64,000 bases of DNA from Mesostigma viride (taxonomy: Eukaryota; Streptophyta; Mesostigmatophyceae; Mesostigmatales; Mesostigmataceae), in NCBI GenBank assembly GCA_009746045.1, contig RPFO01002096.1:62501-126500 (forward strand). Direction: 5' to 3'. Every line of letters begins with the position of its first letter. Position 1 is the stretch's first letter. A program made the translations under genes and the position numbers. A model generated the notes under the pieces. That model saw nothing but the letters and a program-made list of their open reading frames with translations. It made no database searches and was not told the origin of the DNA. Of this stretch, positions 62,811 through 64,000 are shown piece after piece.

Positions 62811-62951
62811 ATCATCTGGAGTGTGGCACATCATAGGCACACATGTACATGATTAAATAAAGCGTGTGGCTTAGCTAGGATAGTGCCTCTAGGAGGCGTA
62901 CATGTACATGGCCACGGTCTATCTAGTCTACACTACTACTGCTGTATTCCC

Positions 62952-64000
62952 CTAAGCTGGGGCGTCTGGAGTCGTTGGGGCCGCGGGGGTCGCCTGCCAG
63001 GGCTTGTGGCCGACGTAGATGGCCGCCCCCTTCCAGTACACCGGCTGCCCCGCCTTGGTCTGCCGGAGCTGGAGGTAGGTCGGCCATAGCTCCCGTCGCC
63101 GTTGTTGCTGCGCCAGGGTCAAGTCGTCGTCAAGGGTGAAGAGAGTCTTCTCGAGCCGCTTGCGGCGTCGGAGAAAAGAAATCTTGTCCGCCGGGGTCTT
63201 AAAGGTGAGAAGGAGCGGGGGCGGCCCTGCCTTACCCCGCGCGCGGGGAAGGCGGTGGGCGACCAGGTCGATCTCACCAGTAAGGCCCATGCGACTAAAA
63301 ATTTCTCTCTCAAACGCACGTGCAAGCTTCTCGGAATTCTCACCTTCCTCCATGGCGAGGTTCTTGACAATGACGTTAAGGCTGCGCTTGGCAAGCTCGG
63401 CCTCCTCGCGGAGGTCAAGCGTCTGCCGCTGGAGCTGGGCTGCGACGGCGGAGGTGGTGGAGGTGGTGTGCTGCTTAAGCATGTCCGCCCATGTCGTGAT
63501 GGGAGGAGCATCGCCGGCCAGGCCAGCAGAGGCTGGCTTGGCGGCAATGTCCTTCACCGCCTGGGCGGTGAGGCCCGCGGTGTTCTGCAGGACCTCGATA
63601 GCGATGGCATTATCCTTAAGACGTTGGTCAATGTCGCGGAGCTGGGCGGTGATGGAGTCGGTGGAGGCGGAGGGGGGGGGTGGAGGCGAGGAGGGTGGCG
63701 GTGGCGGTGGGGATGGTGGGGAGCTCAGCAGCCAGCGTGCGACCCACAGCTGCCACATCTGCAGCTAGGGGCGTCACGTGCTGTGAGATGGTTTCTTGGA
63801 GGTGGAGGAGGAAGGTGGATTCGGTCAAGGGGGAGGGTGTCCAGAGGTCCGTGATACAGCGCTGAAGGATGGAAAAGAGGGCGGCGAGCTGAAGACGGGG
63901 GCGAGACCAGCGGGCCAGGTTCTCAGCATGTTGTCGGATTGAAAACCGGCCGTCAGGTCCAGTGCGGAGGCGGCTATGGCTTTGAAGGCGCTTGCACAGG
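62952..64000 (-). pseudogene. LINE ORF1 protein gene, second well-preserved copy, runs off the window
   Basis: The reverse strand encodes the ORF1 C-terminal two thirds: coiled coil (ITAQLRDIDQRLKDNAIAIE, LQRQTLDLREEAELAKRSL), then RRM-like VIVKNLAMEEGENS and LVAHRLPRARGKAG, LLTFKTPADKISFLRRRKRL, and the CTD with DDDLTLAQQQRRRELWPTYL. It ends at 62952 with PTTPDAPA. A frame change in the Pro-rich low-complexity stretch (about 63670-63750) separates this from the upstream part (SQHVTPLAADVAAVGRTLAA), which continues to the window edge. It is about 70% similar by eye to the 58.9-kb copy. No RT follows within the window. A 250-codon frame on the opposite strand is a GC-rich shadow. Confidence 0.8.

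Noticed and set aside
63102-63854. A 250-codon forward frame with Gly-rich run
   Set aside because: It is antisense to the LINE ORF1 copy, whose coiled coil and CTD match the 58.9-kb copy.

Overview
This window looks like a repeat-rich stretch of nuclear DNA from a eukaryotic microbe, most likely an alga. The evidence is target-primed retroposons (APE-endonuclease LINEs and SINEs with target-site duplications), an LTR retrotransposon, several DNA-transposon families, a few exon-like pieces with GT/AG borders, and an integrated Polinton-like virus (PLV), a group best known from algae and other protists. The lineage is an inference; no rRNA, tRNA gene or conserved host housekeeping gene is visible to fix it.

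Layout. 1-12.6 kb: mostly non-coding DNA with exon-like fragments, large microsatellites (a 307-bp CATC array, a 110-bp TC array), minisatellites (85-bp and 15-bp units), a 0.67-kb palindromic repeat block, two SINE-1 copies, one copy of a 1.7-kb TTAA transposon family, and a decayed LINE ORF1. 12.7-23.8 kb: one LTR retrotransposon (gag, integrase, protease-like, RT, RNase H) with LTRs that look identical by eye and a 5-bp target duplication. It is split by a 3.4-kb TTAA-flanked DNA element, itself hit by a truncated LINE, and its 3' LTR is split by a tandem two-unit insertion. 23.9-29.6 kb: SINE-1, a decayed endonuclease/RT LINE, a tRNA-like SINE, a fold-back repeat and a second TTAA-flanked GGGG-ended element.

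29.6-58.0 kb: the PLV. It has about 0.83-kb terminal inverted repeats, a leftward block of structural genes (major capsid, penton-like protein, zinc-finger protein, large structural protein, Ig/LamG adhesin-like protein) and a rightward block (coiled-coil protein, packaging ATPase, AT-hook protein, tyrosine recombinase, primase-helicase). Its TIRs are almost identical, so arrival was recent. It has since taken a 6.1-kb CACTA-like transposon (carrying its own 1.7-kb TTAA element) and two more 1.7-kb TTAA elements, and several genes are broken. Without the insertions it would be about 19 kb.

58.0-64.0 kb: SINE-2 copies (two of them head to head), two LINE ORF1 copies with no RT gene behind them, a tRNA-like SINE and a direct-repeat pair flanking a G-rich minisatellite. 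Overall the window is a layered record of transposition: retroposons and TTAA elements landing in an LTR element and in a virus-derived element.
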